Assembly: GCF_024699275.1 (NCBI RefSeq)
Contig: NZ_JAILPX010000007.1
Coordinates: 1-38,908 of the forward strand
Length of the DNA: 38,908 nt
DNA from: Selenomonas sp.
GTDB lineage: Bacteria > Bacillota_C > Negativicutes > Selenomonadales > Selenomonadaceae
Direction of reading: 5' to 3'
This document shows, one piece after another, positions 16,629 to 24,925 of the stretch. The notes beneath the pieces are model-generated. The model did not search any database and was not told the origin of the DNA. It was given only the letters and a program-made list of their open reading frames with translations. How positions within the stretch are numbered: the first letter of the stretch is position 1; the number at the start of each line of letters is the position of its first letter. A program made the translations under genes and the position numbers.

Positions 16629-16650
16629 AGGCGCTGCCGCAGCAACGCCT
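16629..16650 (-). terminator. Hairpin between clpX and lon
   Basis: On the minus strand AGGCGTTGCTGCGGCAGCGCCT folds into a 9-bp stem with a 4-base loop, followed by TTGTTTAAT. The T-run is weak, so it may reduce rather than stop transcription into lon. Confidence 0.6.
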
Positions 16651-16669
16651 CGCTTTGCTCCGCCATGAA

Positions 16670-17935
16670 TCAGGCAGATGCTTCACTGCTTTGCGCCTTC
16701 TTGTCGATGGTCAAAACAGGGTCTTTTTTATTATTTACCGTTTCCTTGGTCACACGGCAGGCCGTAGCGCCCTCAATGGACGGAATATCGTACATGACAT
16801 TGCGCATGATGGCTTCAATAATGGACCGCAAGCCACGGGCACCGGTCTTGCGTTTCAATGCTTCCTTGGCAATCAGGCGCAGGGCCTCATCATCAAAGGA
16901 CAGTTTAACACCATCCATCTCCAGAAGCTTGGCATACTGCTTGACCAATGCGTTTTTCGGTTGGGTCAGGATGTTGACCAAAGCCCCTTCATCCAGGGAT
17001 TCCAAAGTTACCACCACCGGCACACGACCGATAAACTCGGGAATAAGCCCATGTTTCAGCAAATCCTCCGGCAGGAGCTTCTTGAGGGTTTCCCCCACGT
17101 TGCGCTGCTGCTTCTTGGACTTGATATTGGCCCCAAAGCCCATCTGCTTCTGACCAATACGGCTTTCGATAACCTTCTCAATGCCGTCAAAGGCACCGCC
17201 GCAGATAAAGAGAATATTCGTGGTATCAATCTGGATAAGCTCCTGATGGGGATGCTTCCGTCCGCCCTGCGGCGGAACCGAAGCTACCGTACCTTCCAGA
17301 ATCTTCAAAAGGGCTTGCTGCACACCCTCGCCAGATACATCACGTGTGATGGAAGGATTTTCCGATTTGCGGGCAATCTTATCGATTTCATCGATATAGA
17401 CAATGCCCCGCTCGGCCTTCTCCACATCATAATCCGCCGCCTGAATGAGCTTCAGCAGGATGTTTTCCACATCCTCACCCACATAGCCAGCCTCGGTCAG
17501 GGCTGTGGCGTCAGCAATGGCAAAGGGTACGTTGAGTATCCGGGCCAATGTCTGTGCCAGCAGGGTCTTACCGCTGCCTGTGGGCCCAATCATCAGGATA
17601 TTGGACTTCTGCAGTTCCACATCTTCTGTCTTGGCTGCGCTCATATTGATGCGCTTATAGTGATTGTAAACCGCCACGGCAAGGCTCTTCTTGGCATCGT
17701 CCTGACCGATTACATACTGGTCGAGGATTGCGCGGATGTCCTTCGGTTTTGGGACGTCCTTGAGTTCTACCTCTGCTTCCTCACTGAATTCTTCTTCAAT
17801 GATTTCGTTGCACAGCTCAATGCATTCATCGCAGATATAGACGCCGGGACCAGCAACCAGCTTCTTAACCTGCTCCTGGGTCTTGCCACAAAAAGAGCAC
17901 TTGAGCTGACCTTTTTCATCCCCAAACTTCAACAT
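16670..17935 (-). CDS. clpX: ATP-dependent Clp protease ATP-binding subunit ClpX
   Basis: The start is the ATG at 17935, 6 bases after GAGGGG; a TTG further upstream overlaps the clpP end and is less likely. The 421-residue protein begins with a C4 zinc finger (Cys13, Cys16, Cys35, Cys38). It continues with the AAA+ domain, Walker A GPTGSGKT near residue 115 and Walker [15 protein letters not shown] conserved IGF-type tripeptide loop (MGFGAN region) contacts ClpP. ClpX unfolds tagged proteins and feeds them to ClpP, encoded 11 bases upstream. Confidence 0.97.
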   Translation of the reverse strand: MLKFGDEKGQLKCSFCGKTQEQVKKLVAGPGVYICDECIELCNEIIEEEFSEEAEVELKDVPKPKDIRAILDQYVIGQDDAKKSLAVAVYNHYKRINMSAAKTEDVELQKSNILMIGPTGSGKTLLAQTLARILNVPFAIADATALTEAGYVGEDVENILLKLIQAADYDVEKAERGIVYIDEIDKIARKSENPSITRDVSGEGVQQALLKILEGTVASVPPQGGRKHPHQELIQIDTTNILFICGGAFDGIEKVIESRIGQKQMGFGANIKSKKQQRNVGETLKKLLPEDLLKHGLIPEFIGRVPVVVTLESLDEGALVNILTQPKNALVKQYAKLLEMDGVKLSFDDEALRLIAKEALKRKTGARGLRSIIEAIMRNVMYDIPSIEGATACRVTKETVNNKKDPVLTIDKKAQSSEASA

Positions 17936-17946
17936 GACACCACCCC

Positions 17947-18558
17947 TCAATCCTTAGCGTCGTTCTTCTTCGTCTTCTTGGGACGGGTAATTACATCGTC
18001 CACAATGCCATAAGCCTTGGCTTCGGCTGCGGTCATAAAATTATCGCGTTCCGTGTCGTTATTGATGTCCTCAGCGGATTTGCCCGTGGAGGAAACAAAA
18101 ATATCGTTGATGGTTTCCCGAATGCGCTGAATCTCACGAGCCTGAATCTGAATGTCCGTAGACTGACCCTGCGCACCGCCCAAAGGCTGGTGAATCATAA
18201 CCCGGGCATTGGGCAGCGCAAAGCGCTTGCCCTTGGCACCAGCAGTCAGGAGCACAGCCCCCATGCTGGCAGCCTGGCCGATACAGATCGTAGAAACATC
18301 CGGCTTGATATACTGCATGGTATCATAGATAGCCAGTCCAGCGGTAACTACGCCGCCAGGGCTGTTGATGTAGAGATAGATATCCTTGTCCGGATCCTCA
18401 GACTCCAAAAACAGGAGCTGGGCTACCACTACATTGGCTACATTATCGTCAATCTGACCGCCCAGGAAGATAATTCTATCCTTGAGAAGGCGGGAATAAA
18501 TATCATAGGCCCGTTCTCCGCGGTTAGACTGCTCTACCACCATTGGTACATAACTCAT
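17947..18558 (-). CDS. clpP: ATP-dependent Clp protease proteolytic subunit
   Basis: The 203-residue protein has the ClpP catalytic triad Ser98 (GQAASMGA), His123 (MIHQPLGG) and Asp172 (ERDNFM). Its handle region is intact and its length is normal. It forms the double-heptamer protease chamber with ClpX. It lies between tig (27-base gap) and clpX (11-base gap) in one operon, a classic arrangement. Confidence 0.97.
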   Translation of the reverse strand: MSYVPMVVEQSNRGERAYDIYSRLLKDRIIFLGGQIDDNVANVVVAQLLFLESEDPDKDIYLYINSPGGVVTAGLAIYDTMQYIKPDVSTICIGQAASMGAVLLTAGAKGKRFALPNARVMIHQPLGGAQGQSTDIQIQAREIQRIRETINDIFVSSTGKSAEDINNDTERDNFMTAAEAKAYGIVDDVITRPKKTKKNDAKD

Positions 18559-18585
18559 TGGTATACCCCCATATACAGGGAAAAA

Positions 18586-19872
18586 TTATGCAATGTTGTC
18601 GATGATGAACTGCGCCGTCTTCTTGCGAAGTACCGTAGCAGCCAAATCGCCAATGCGACCCTGTTCCTTGATAATCTTCTGGACCTGCTGCGGCGTTGCA
18701 CCGTAAGCAGCTGCCATACCAGCAACTTCAGCATCCAGATCTTTTGCTTCAACCTTGATATCCTCGGCCTTAGCAACTTCTTCCAGCATGAGATCCGTAC
18801 GAACGTTCTTCTCAGCCGTCTCACGGTAGTCTTCGCGAATCTTGTTGATATCCGTGCCAGCATACTGGAGATAAGCATCAAAGCTCATGCCCTGCTGTTC
18901 CAGACGCATAGCCATCTCGCGAATCATGCCTTCCACGCGGTTGTCAATCATGACAGCCGGAATGTCAACCGTGATGTTGTTGGTAGCCATTTCAATGGCA
19001 GCGCTCTTCTGGTCGTTTTCAGCCTTGCGTTCAGCATTCTCTTCCAGATTCTTGCGCACATCAGCCTTGAGTTCTTCAAGGGTTTCAAACTTGCTGACCT
19101 TCTTAGCCAGTTCATCGTCCATAGCCGGCAGTTCTTTCTGCTTGATGCTGCGGATGGTGCACTTGAAGGTAGCAGCCTTGCCAGCCAGTTCCTTGGCATG
19201 GTATTCTTCCGGGAACGTTACGTTGACTTCCTTCTCTTCACCGATCTTAGCGCCGACCAGCTGTTCCTCGAAGCCCGGAATGAAGCTGCCGGAACCGATC
19301 TGCAGCGGATAATCCTGGCCCTTGCCGCCTTCGAATGCTTCGCCATCTACGAAACCTTCAAAGTCCAGCGTAGTGAAATCGCCATCTTTAACAGCAGAAC
19401 CTTCCGGAGCATCCACCATCTTACCCTGACGATCCTGGAAAGTCTTGAGCTGCTTTTCGACATCTTCGTCGGTTACAGCCTCTACGCTCTTTTCTACCTT
19501 CAGGCCCTTGTAGTCGCCCAGTTTAACTTCCGGACGCGGCGTAACCGTAGCCTTGAATACGAGGTCCTTGCCATCTTCCAACGTAACGATATCCACGTTC
19601 GGACGGCTGACCGGTTCAATCTTCTGTTCTTCCAGAGCATCGGAGAAAGCCTTGGGGCCTACGATATCAAAAGCTTCCTGCATGATAGCATCCATGCCCA
19701 CGTTGCGCTCGATAATCTTGCGCGGAGCCTTGCCCTTGCGGAAACCCGGAATATTTACACGATTGCTGAGACGCTTTACAGCCTTTTCCACTGCCTTGGA
19801 AACTTCCGCAGCTTCAACCTCCACCGTCAGAGTAACCTGCTGGTTTTCACCATTTTCAACCGTAACTTTCAT
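18586..19872 (-). CDS. tig: Trigger factor
   Basis: The start is the ATG at 19872 (MKVTVENGENQQV), preceded by AGGAGG at a rather long spacing of about 12 bases. The longer frame to 19986 runs through the promoter and is rejected. The 428-residue chaperone has the N-terminal ribosome-binding domain with the GFRKGKAPRKI signature near residue 45. A central FKBP-type peptidyl-prolyl isomerase domain (about 160-240) and a helical C-terminal domain follow. It binds nascent chains at the ribosome exit. It is the first gene of the tig-clpP-clpX operon. Confidence 0.96.
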   Translation of the reverse strand: MKVTVENGENQQVTLTVEVEAAEVSKAVEKAVKRLSNRVNIPGFRKGKAPRKIIERNVGMDAIMQEAFDIVGPKAFSDALEEQKIEPVSRPNVDIVTLEDGKDLVFKATVTPRPEVKLGDYKGLKVEKSVEAVTDEDVEKQLKTFQDRQGKMVDAPEGSAVKDGDFTTLDFEGFVDGEAFEGGKGQDYPLQIGSGSFIPGFEEQLVGAKIGEEKEVNVTFPEEYHAKELAGKAATFKCTIRSIKQKELPAMDDELAKKVSKFETLEELKADVRKNLEENAERKAENDQKSAAIEMATNNITVDIPAVMIDNRVEGMIREMAMRLEQQGMSFDAYLQYAGTDINKIREDYRETAEKNVRTDLMLEEVAKAEDIKVEAKDLDAEVAGMAAAYGATPQQVQKIIKEQGRIGDLAATVLRKKTAQFIIDNIA

Positions 19873-19957
19873 TGTCTGAAACGACCTCCTGTTATTATCT
19901 GAATCAAGGTACAGCACGTTTTTGCGTACTTCACCGCAAATATGCCATACTCTTGCT

Positions 19958-19986
19958 ATATTATCACAGAACGCGAACGAACACAA
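19958..19986 (-). promoter_or_regulatory. Promoter of tig-clpP-clpX
   Basis: On the minus strand TTGTGT (19981-19986) and TAATAT (19958-19963) are 17 bases apart, about 85 bases before the tig ATG. The spacer holds repeated TTCG units. No CIRCE element is seen. Confidence 0.55.
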
Positions 19987-20044
19987 GGGTTTATCCGCGT
20001 TCTCCGGCGCAATTATTGCAAAAAAGTCAAAAAATCAAGCATAT

Positions 20045-20632
20045 TTATTGGATTAGATTTCCCATCCGTTCCACGGGCTGACTCAAGTCGAGATGCCCCG
20101 AAATGGATTCAATCTTTTTCCCCTCCACCAGCAGCTGGACTTTCTTGATCTCCTTAAATTCCGTCAAAGTATTGACAATCGACCCCACCAGCATCTCTTC
20201 ACCAGTGGAACCGCCGATAAACTTCTTAACCAGATTGTCGTCAAAATCCACGATTGCCGTATCTCCCTGTACCTTGACGCTCTTGACCTTCGCCTGTTTG
20301 GGTACAATGGTGGTCAGACCCTTCTCCTTGGTGCCGTCCAGCAGAGCTTTTAGAGCCGCCGTATACTTGTCATCATTGCCCATCTTGACGGTTTTCTGTA
20401 CGGCCTGCAGCTTCAGGCCCTGCTCATCGGGATAATAAACCTTGATTGCCAGCTTTCCCTTACCGTTCTTGTCCTCATCGGGCAGCGCATTGGGAGCGCC
20501 GCCGTTATCCACAGCAACTTTTTCGTCGCCGCCACCGATATTGGATGTATTCTTTTTATCGTCACTGCAGCCTGCGGTGATGAGCATGGTCATCGCCAGC
20601 ATAAGCAGCAGCAGATAGCGTAAATTTTTCAT
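20045..20632 (-). CDS. GerMN-domain lipoprotein
   Basis: The 195-residue protein has a lipoprotein signal peptide (LLLLMLAMTMLITAGC, lipid-anchored Cys22) and a low-complexity linker rich in Gly, Asp and Lys. A single GerMN domain follows (about 65-180), with KVYYPDEQGLKLQAVQKTV and ALLDGTKEKGLTTIVP. In spore formers GerM supports engulfment and germination. In non-sporulating relatives its role is unclear, though it often travels with cell wall amidases. It is the last gene of the operon, 27 bases after the amidase. No clear terminator follows before the tig promoter. Confidence 0.85.
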   Translation of the reverse strand: MKNLRYLLLLMLAMTMLITAGCSDDKKNTSNIGGGDEKVAVDNGGAPNALPDEDKNGKGKLAIKVYYPDEQGLKLQAVQKTVKMGNDDKYTAALKALLDGTKEKGLTTIVPKQAKVKSVKVQGDTAIVDFDDNLVKKFIGGSTGEEMLVGSIVNTLTEFKEIKKVQLLVEGKKIESISGHLDLSQPVERMGNLIQ

Positions 20633-20659
20633 GGTTTCACCTCATTGATTATTCCAGTT

Positions 20660-21715
20660 TCAGCCTTTGAAATAACGTGCTATGCCCCGAACAATGGCAT
20701 TGGCCAGTTTCGTCTGATAGGCATCACTTTGCAGCAGCTTCTCCTCGTGGTAGTTGGTCACAAAGCCCAGCTCAATCAGCGAAGCTGGCATATTCGTATG
20801 GCGCAGCACATAATAATTGGCCGTTTTGACGCCCCGGTTAAACAAGCCACCTGCCCTGGCCAGTTCCTCGTTGAGGAGGTTTGCCAGCTCATAGCCCTTC
20901 TGAGAACCGGCACAATAATAGGTTTCCATGCCGTTAGCGGCAGGACTGGAAAAAGCATTACAGTGAATGGAAACAAACAGGGCCGTACCGGGATTGCGAT
21001 TGGCCACATTGCAGCGGGCCTGCAGTTCCTGTGCCCCGGAAGCGTTCGGGGCGTAGACATCCACATCGGTAGTACGGGTCATGATGACCTGAGCGCCGGA
21101 ATTGGCCAGCAGTTTCTGAACCTTCCTGCCTACAGCCAGCGCCACATCCTTTTCCTTTACGCCTGTGGGCCCTACAGCACCGCTGTCACTGCCGCCATGG
21201 CCGGGATCCAGTACGATGGTCTTGCCCTTGACGCCGGGAGTATTGCTAACCATAGCGCTGCTCTTTTCAAAGATTTCCACCAGGATGCGCGCCGGCTTCT
21301 TGGCCCGGCGGTCAGCTGGCAGTGTGGAAATCCGATAGGTGCCGGGAACCGGCGCCTTCGTCAGGTCAATGGTGACCCGGGTCTTTCCGCCAGCCTCGGT
21401 GATTTGCACCTGCTTGGCGAAATCATTCTTCATGGTAATCTGTCTTTTGACCTTGCCCTTGCCCGTATTCGACAGGTCGATGACCAACTGTCTGCGCAAA
21501 AGATATTCATTGACGGTATACTTCGGTTCATCCCCTGTCATACCTATTTCGATACGCAGGGCGTTCGCCCCTGCTATTTTTACTCTGCTGCTCTGAAAAT
21601 AATTCAACTCATGGCTATGACCAGAACGGGCCTCTGCCATCTGGGGCAGACACAGGCCCAAAACGACAGCCACGAGAACGCCCACTAAACTTGCCCAGCG
21701 GAATACGTTATTCAT
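20660..21715 (-). CDS. N-acetylmuramoyl-L-alanine amidase (Amidase_3) with AMIN-like domain
   Basis: The 351-residue protein has a signal peptide (cleavage probably after AEA, near residue 29) and an AMIN-like beta domain (about 40-150). A zinc amidase domain follows, with ligands His173 (DPGHGGSDSG), Glu188 (GVKEKDVAL) and His251 (SIHCNA) and catalytic Glu315 (LIELGFVTN). It should cleave the bond between muramic acid and the stem peptide in the periplasm, as AmiC-type enzymes do in cell separation. It lies between the DUF3006 gene (16-base gap) and the GerMN gene. Confidence 0.93.
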   Translation of the reverse strand: MNNVFRWASLVGVLVAVVLGLCLPQMAEARSGHSHELNYFQSSRVKIAGANALRIEIGMTGDEPKYTVNEYLLRRQLVIDLSNTGKGKVKRQITMKNDFAKQVQITEAGGKTRVTIDLTKAPVPGTYRISTLPADRRAKKPARILVEIFEKSSAMVSNTPGVKGKTIVLDPGHGGSDSGAVGPTGVKEKDVALAVGRKVQKLLANSGAQVIMTRTTDVDVYAPNASGAQELQARCNVANRNPGTALFVSIHCNAFSSPAANGMETYYCAGSQKGYELANLLNEELARAGGLFNRGVKTANYYVLRHTNMPASLIELGFVTNYHEEKLLQSDAYQTKLANAIVRGIARYFKG

Positions 21716-21731
21716 TCAATTAGCCTCCCAA

Positions 21732-21932
21732 TCAATCCTGCAGAAGTTCCAGCGCTTCTGCCGAGGCCGCATCATTGGCCTCTTTATCCAAGGCGATATC
21801 CAGCTTAATGTAATCGCCTTCCCCCACATCAGCGGGCAGATACTTCCGGGGAAAATTAACCTGCTTCATGTCTTCTCCCAGAAGCAGTACCGCCAAATCC
21901 CCTTCATAGCGGTCAATATAAGCCGAAATCAC
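21732..21932 (-). CDS. DUF3006 family small protein
   Basis: The 66-residue product starts at a GTG that overlaps the stop of the upstream hydrolase gene (GTGA). The sequence AYIDRYEGDLAVLLLGED followed by FPRKYLPADVGEGDYIKLDI fits DUF3006, a small beta-rich family usually encoded next to ComEC-like hydrolases. Its function is unknown. The overlap implies coupled translation and perhaps a direct partnership with the hydrolase. Confidence 0.85.
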   Translation of the reverse strand: MISAYIDRYEGDLAVLLLGEDMKQVNFPRKYLPADVGEGDYIKLDIALDKEANDAASAEALELLQD

Positions 21933-22864
21933 TGTGCATCCCCCATTTCCGGTACGATTGAATAAGTCTTGCCATCGGTCTTTACGGTGATGGTGCCGTT
22001 CTTATCCGTTTCATAGATTTTCAATTTCATGGCATGGTACTTCTTCATGGTAGGTGCATGGGGATGGCCGTAATCATTGCCTGCGCCACAGGAAATCAGC
22101 GCCGCTTCCGGCTTCACCTCCCGCAGGAATTCCGCCGAAGAGGAAGTCTTGCTGCCATGGTGTCCGGCCTTCAAAATCAAGCTTCTGAGTTCTGAACCAT
22201 ACTTCTGCACCATGGGCTTTTCTTCAACCTTCTCCGCATCCCCCGTAAACATCATGGAGAACTCTCCGTATACCAGCTTGCCCACCACGGACTCGTTGTT
22301 GGGGTCATGCCCTTCGGTGGTCTTGCTGCCCTTTTCCACCACGGCTTTATCCGGAGCAAAGACCTTGAACTTCACACCGCCGCCCAAATCCAGTTCATCA
22401 CCGGCGGTAAGGGCCTGCCGTTTGATGTTCTTCTGTTTCAGCAGCTTCATATAACGGGTATAAATCTTGGATTTCGAGGGCATTCCGTTATCGTAAACCT
22501 CGCCCACCTCGTAATCCTTCAGAACCACGCCTTCCACACCGCCGATATGGTCAGCATGGGGATGGGTAAGGATCAGCTTATCGATGCGCTTGATCCCGGT
22601 TTTCTTAAGTTCCGCCCGCAGTTTTTCCTGCTCGTGCAAATCCCCGGTATCGATGAGCACATTCTGTTCCGGCGTCTCAATCAGGATGGCATCCCCCTGA
22701 CCGATATTCAGCATCCTGACCGTCATTTCTCCGGTCTGGCTCGCGGCCCCCGGAGGACTGACACTCTCCTTCGTATCCATGGTCTGACTGCTGCAGCCTG
22801 TAACCAACAGACTCAGTGCCAGCATAGCAGCCATGATTATGCTCCATCTTTTTTTCAACTGCAT
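21929..22864 (-). CDS. Secreted ComEC/Rec2-like metallo-beta-lactamase-fold hydrolase (lipoprotein)
   Basis: The protein (311 residues from the ATG at 22864) carries a lipoprotein signal peptide ending in LLVTGC. A metallo-beta-lactamase domain follows: NIGQGDAILIETP, VLIDTG, and the metal motif HPHADH near residue 105, then FTGDAE and AGHHGSKTSS. The domain matches the C-terminal hydrolase part of the DNA-uptake protein ComEC, but the membrane channel part is absent. It may be an extracytoplasmic nuclease or phosphodiesterase; the substrate is unknown. It begins just after the HAD gene stop, with the site GAGGTG very close to the ATG, so coupling is likely. Confidence 0.88.
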   Translation of the reverse strand: MQLKKRWSIIMAAMLALSLLVTGCSSQTMDTKESVSPPGAASQTGEMTVRMLNIGQGDAILIETPEQNVLIDTGDLHEQEKLRAELKKTGIKRIDKLILTHPHADHIGGVEGVVLKDYEVGEVYDNGMPSKSKIYTRYMKLLKQKNIKRQALTAGDELDLGGGVKFKVFAPDKAVVEKGSKTTEGHDPNNESVVGKLVYGEFSMMFTGDAEKVEEKPMVQKYGSELRSLILKAGHHGSKTSSSAEFLREVKPEAALISCGAGNDYGHPHAPTMKKYHAMKLKIYETDKNGTITVKTDGKTYSIVPEMGDAQ

Positions 22865-22868
22865 CACC

Positions 22869-23672
22869 TCAAATCCGCTTCAGGATATAGCGGTAAATAC
22901 CCTCCGCTACACCGTCTTCATCCACTGTCGGCAGGACATGCTCCGCCAGAGCTTTAAGTTCCGGCCCGGCATTCCCCATGACCAGTGCATGGCCCACCGT
23001 ATCCATCATTTCCAAATCGTTCAGCCCATCGCCAAAGGCATAGCTGGCTTCCAATGGCAGATTCAAGTAGTTCAGCGCCTGCTGAATGCCCGTCGCCTTG
23101 GAAATATCCGCAGCATAAAGCTCCATGTATTTGCGCAGGGTAGGATCGATAAGTCCCGTGATTCCAGGCCAGGATAACAACTTTTCAAATACCCCATTCG
23201 CTCCTGGTGTATCACAAAGAAATTCCAGCTTAGCCGCCTTCACTTCAGACAGTTCAAACTCCCGCACAAACTTATTGACATCAATATCAATATTGCGATA
23301 GACATTTTCCAGTCCCTGAAAATCCTGCCGCAGATAAACATTGGGCTGGCTTTCCAGAATATACTCCAAGCCGTTGGCTTCCGCTAAAGCCACCATGTCC
23401 TTAACCGTTTGGGTGGACATGTCCTGCCGAAAGATGATTTTCCCATCCAGCATAACCACAGCGCCGTTCATTAAGACAAAACCATCAAAAAGCCCCTCCT
23501 GGGTCAGCTCGTCACTAAGATAAGCCCATGGGCGTCCTGAAGCAATAAAAGTATGATGCCCTTCCTGACGCAATTCCCGAATAGCCTTTTTCACCACTGA
23601 GGATATTGTCGTTTTTTTATGATGGATATTGATTAATGTTCCGTCAATGTCAAAAAATATTGCTTTGGTCAC
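22869..23672 (-). CDS. HAD-superfamily Cof-type phosphatase
   Basis: The start is a GTG at 23672, 7 bases after GGAG; the longer frame begins at a TTG in the leader. The 267-residue protein has motif I FFDIDGT (catalytic Asp8 and Asp10), a Cof-type (IIB) cap, and motif IV FGDGLNDLEMM near residue 215. These enzymes dephosphorylate sugar phosphates, pyridoxal phosphate or FMN-like compounds; the substrate is not evident. It leads the five-gene envelope operon ending at 20045. Confidence 0.88.
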   Translation of the reverse strand: MTKAIFFDIDGTLINIHHKKTTISSVVKKAIRELRQEGHHTFIASGRPWAYLSDELTQEGLFDGFVLMNGAVVMLDGKIIFRQDMSTQTVKDMVALAEANGLEYILESQPNVYLRQDFQGLENVYRNIDIDVNKFVREFELSEVKAAKLEFLCDTPGANGVFEKLLSWPGITGLIDPTLRKYMELYAADISKATGIQQALNYLNLPLEASYAFGDGLNDLEMMDTVGHALVMGNAGPELKALAEHVLPTVDEDGVAEGIYRYILKRI

Positions 23673-23719
23673 CAAAAAACTCCAATCTTTAACAATCAAT
23701 GAGAAACCTTCTTCACTCC

Positions 23720-23748
23720 ATGTTACTAAAAATCCCGCTTTCTTTCAA
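23720..23748 (-). promoter_or_regulatory. Promoter of the HAD-hydrolase-amidase-GerMN operon
   Basis: On the minus strand TTGAAA (23743-23748) and TAACAT (23720-23725) are 17 bases apart, about 48 bases before the GTG start of the HAD gene. Confidence 0.55.
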
Positions 23749-23795
23749 GGCATTCTAAGGGAAATCCTCATTTCCTCCGGAAAAATACCAACAAA

Positions 23796-23842
23796 AAAAG
23801 CCATTGCGAAAACCGAAACATCCTGTTCCCGCAATAGCTTTT
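23796..23842 (-). terminator. Terminator of the aldose epimerase-like gene
   Basis: Arms 23796-23808 and 23830-23842 pair (13 bp with one G-U in the minus-strand RNA) and are followed by a run of T on the minus strand. Confidence 0.75.
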
Positions 23843-23854
23843 CTTCTCATTCAT

Positions 23855-24736
23855 TTAATTTATTCGAATCCGATACACAAAAGTCCGGCTTTCCCCGGCA
23901 GCCAAGGTTAAACTGCCCTCCCGGTCCTTGAATTCACCTGCATAGCCAGCATAATCGGCATGGCCCTGCCATGGTTCCAGACAGATAAAGGGCGCGCCGC
24001 CCTGGGCTGGTGTCCAGAAGCCCCAATAGGGGAAATCCTTGGCCACCATGGTCACCTTTTTGTCCCCCTTACGGGAACGAAGCGTCACCTCATCGGACTT
24101 GAGACCCGCATAGGCCAGGGCATCATCCTTGAATAATGCATAGTCCAGCGGTAATTCCTGTCCATGAAGCGCATACTGGCCCTTTTCCATCTGCAGGAAC
24201 TGTCCCTTGGTATTCAGGGGCATGTTCAGCGCATCTTCCGGCTTATTGAAGGTCAGAACATAATCGCCAAAATCCTCCCCCGGTATCAGCGGACAGCGGA
24301 AGGCCGTATGGGCGCCAATGGAATACACCATTTCCCTGTCGTCCAGATTCTGCACCTGCCAACGGACTTCCACTTCATTATCCCTTAGAGCGTAAGCCAC
24401 ATTCAGCTGGAACTTCCAGGGATATTGCTTAAGGGTCTCATCCGTCCACTTCAGGGCAAACTCGATGAAATCCCGTTCCCGCTTCACCAGTTCATATTCG
24501 GAAATACGCCCCAGACCATGCCCGGGAAGTTCATACTCCTGCCCGGCAACGCGGTACTTGCCATCCTGCAGCTTGCCCACAATGGGGAATAACACCGGCG
24601 AACTATATTTCCACCATTCAGGATTGCCATCCCAGAGATATTCCGTTTCATCAGCACGTTCCTTGATGGACCGCAGCTCTGCACCATAGCTGCGCACCTG
24701 CACACATAGTTTATCATTTTCCAAGCTATAAAGCAC
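23855..24736 (-). CDS. Aldose 1-epimerase family protein (LacX/YihR-like)
   Basis: The start is the GTG at 24736, 8 bases after GGAGAGG. The upstream ATG at 24775 lies inside the promoter and cannot be used. The 293-residue protein has the galactose mutarotase-like beta-sandwich signatures: SYGAELRSIKE, YLWDGNPEWWKYSSPVLFPIVGKL near residue 40, LPGHGLGR near 75, GAHTAFRCPL near 155, and the acidic FICLEPWQGHAD near 255. Such proteins interconvert sugar anomers; the sugar is unknown. It is a single-gene unit between a promoter and a terminator. Confidence 0.85.
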   Translation of the reverse strand: MLYSLENDKLCVQVRSYGAELRSIKERADETEYLWDGNPEWWKYSSPVLFPIVGKLQDGKYRVAGQEYELPGHGLGRISEYELVKRERDFIEFALKWTDETLKQYPWKFQLNVAYALRDNEVEVRWQVQNLDDREMVYSIGAHTAFRCPLIPGEDFGDYVLTFNKPEDALNMPLNTKGQFLQMEKGQYALHGQELPLDYALFKDDALAYAGLKSDEVTLRSRKGDKKVTMVAKDFPYWGFWTPAQGGAPFICLEPWQGHADYAGYAGEFKDREGSLTLAAGESRTFVYRIRIN

Positions 24737-24758
24737 GTATATCACCTCTCCATCCCTT

Positions 24759-24787
24759 ATCTTAACATGTGCCATCCTGCTTGTAAA
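24759..24787 (-). promoter_or_regulatory. Promoter of the aldose epimerase-like gene
   Basis: On the minus strand TTTACA (24782-24787) and TAAGAT (24759-24764) are 17 bases apart. This gives a leader of only about 15 bases and supports the GTG start at 24736. Confidence 0.65.
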
Positions 24788-24853
24788 AGGGAAAAGAAAA
24801 GCATCCTCATAAATAAAGACTTCTTTTTGGTATAGTTTATAGGCAGCGATGTC

Positions 24854-24898
24854 AAAAACAGCCTTGCCAAAGACAAATGTCTCGACAAGGCTGTTTTT
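24854..24898 (-). terminator. Terminator of the arginine operon
   Basis: Perfect 13-bp arms AAAAACAGCCTTG (24854-24866) and its complement (24886-24898) enclose a loop that itself contains AGACAAATGTCT. It lies 28 bases after the argH stop and has a T-run on the minus strand. Confidence 0.88.
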
Positions 24899-24925
24899 GC
24901 GATTTAACGCGGTCTATTTAACCCC

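Noticed and set aside
16562..18013. 483-codon plus-strand open frame opposite clpX
   Set aside because: Shadow of clpX; no initiation signals and no recognisable protein.
18190..19902. 570-codon plus-strand open frame opposite clpP and tig
   Set aside because: Both minus-strand genes are certain by motif; the plus frame is a codon-bias shadow.
20020..20040. CtsR-type operator near the tig promoter (AGTCAAA followed by TCAAGC)
   Set aside because: Only one clear half-site, and it lies upstream of the promoter in an A-rich tract; not enough to call.
23770..23786. GGAGG plus ATG short frame before the HAD gene
   Set aside because: It encodes only eight codons before a stop and lies upstream of the assigned promoter.
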